A DNA stretch of 64,000 bases from CAMPJU01 sp036675265 (GTDB taxonomy: Bacteria; Pseudomonadota; Gammaproteobacteria; Xanthomonadales; Xanthomonadaceae): assembly GCA_036675265.1 (NCBI GenBank), contig JAKFFJ010000064.1, positions 22,689 to 86,688 of the forward strand, read 5' to 3'. Under the pieces are notes generated by a model. It ran no database searches. It was not told the origin of the DNA and saw only the letters and a list, made by a program, of their open reading frames with translations. Shown here in pieces: positions 63,596 to 64,000 of the stretch. Made by a program: the position numbers and the translations under genes. Within the stretch, counting starts at the first letter, position 1, and every line of letters starts with the position of its first letter.

Positions 63596-63856
63596 TTACT
63601 CCGCGCCGACCACGCTGACCATGCGGCGCTTCTTCGGGCCCTTGGTCGCGAACTCGACCTTGCCGTCGACCAGCGCGAACAGGGTGTGGTCGCGACCCAG
63701 GCCGACGCCGCTGCCCGGATGGAACTGGGTACCGCGCTGGCGCACGATGATGTTGCCGGCCTCGACGGCCTGGCCACCGTACAGCTTCACGCCCAGGTAC
63801 TTCGGGTTGGAGTCGCGGCCGTTGCGCGAGGAACCTACGCCCTTTTTATGTGCCAT
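63596..63856 (-). CDS. rpmA: 50S ribosomal protein L27
   Basis: An 86-residue protein near the peptidyl-transferase centre. It starts MAHKKGVGSSRNGRDSNPKY and contains VRQRGTQFHPGSGVGLGRDHTLF. No N-terminal prepeptide of the Firmicutes type. It follows rplU by 12 bases and ends before a terminator. Confidence 0.98.
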   Translation of the reverse strand: MAHKKGVGSSRNGRDSNPKYLGVKLYGGQAVEAGNIIVRQRGTQFHPGSGVGLGRDHTLFALVDGKVEFATKGPKKRRMVSVVGAE

Positions 63857-63868
63857 GACTGCGTCTCC

Positions 63869-64000
63869 TTACTTCTTGCCACCGGCAATGCCGGTGATCT
63901 CGATTTCGGTGTAGTGCTGCCGGTGGCCCATCTGCTTGCGATGGTGCTTGCGGCGGCGGAACTTGACGATGCGGATCTTGTCGGCGCGGCCGTGGCCGAC
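63869..64000 (-). CDS. rplU: 50S ribosomal protein L21 (C-terminal part)
   Basis: The last 43 codons and stop of L21, cut by the window edge. The visible part, KIRIVKFRRRKHHRKQMGHR then YTEIEITGI, is the conserved C-terminus of the protein. It precedes rpmA with a 12-base gap as in other bacteria. The start lies outside the window. Confidence 0.95.
   Translation of the reverse strand, partial: VGHGRADKIRIVKFRRRKHHRKQMGHRQHYTEIEITGIAGGKK

Overview
The window is a chromosomal stretch of a GC-rich (about 70% by eye, not counted) gammaproteobacterium of the Xanthomonadaceae/Lysobacteraceae type. This is supported by a perfect 19-bp LexA box of the form known from xanthomonads upstream of lexA, by the order pncC-lexA-recA-recX-alaS-csrA, by a single RnfB-like ferredoxin behind metG, and by the families of palindromic REP-like repeats. 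The genus is not fixed by the sequence; Luteimonas or Lysobacter is an inference. Nearly everything is core housekeeping. I see no transposase, integrase, phage gene or CRISPR array. Only a few genes look accessory.

Layout. 1-3.6 kb: a Gln/Asn-rich small protein, a ferritin-like protein, an S9 peptidase and a DUF2147 protein. 3.6-6.2 kb: metG and rnfB. 6.2-16.3 kb: a long minus-strand run nnr-tsaE-amidase-mutL-DUF1684-TraB/GumN-like-TPR sulfotransferase, with overlapping start and stop codons, divergent from queG. 16.3-22.1 kb: pcnB-folK-panB-panC-panD-pgi, i.e. pantothenate, folate and RNA polyadenylation genes. 22.1-27 kb: tRNA-Glu, fdxA, dapA-bamC-like, gcvR-like, bcp and a PIN/PhoH ATPase. 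27-31.8 kb: a SulP transporter, thiD, an alpha/beta hydrolase and an MltB-type transglycosylase. 31.9-38.4 kb: the SOS/translation block pncC-lexA-recA-recX-alaS-csrA-tRNA-Ser-tRNA-Arg. 38.4-42.7 kb: a TonB-dependent receptor and a secreted subtilase between pncC and mutS. 43-45.6 kb: mutS. 45.7-51 kb: an esterase-hslR pair and ffh / rpsP-rimM-trmD-rplS. 51-54.8 kb: a CcsA-like membrane protein, radA, a polyproline lipoprotein hydrolase and tRNA-Thr. 54.8-64 kb: murJ-ribF-ileS-lspA-ispH, rpsT, obgE, rpmA and the end of rplU.

Functionally the window joins DNA repair (mutS, mutL, recA, recX, lexA, radA), translation (three aminoacyl-tRNA synthetases, ribosomal proteins, tRNA and rRNA maturation), cell-envelope growth (murJ, lspA, an amidase, MltB) and cofactor synthesis (pantothenate, folate, thiamine, FAD, isoprenoids). 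MutL carries the endonuclease-type motifs expected where MutH is absent.

The most unusual signal is not a gene cluster. It is four families of short palindromic elements that lie not only between genes but inside or across gene ends. One family is translated in frame in mutL and ileS and, in decayed form, in metG. Others supply start- or stop-codon context for rnfB, lspA, queG, rimM and the CcsA-like gene. Two promoter regions (nnr/queG and lexA) look built for leaderless mRNAs, and lexA and recA are joined by a 60-codon open frame.
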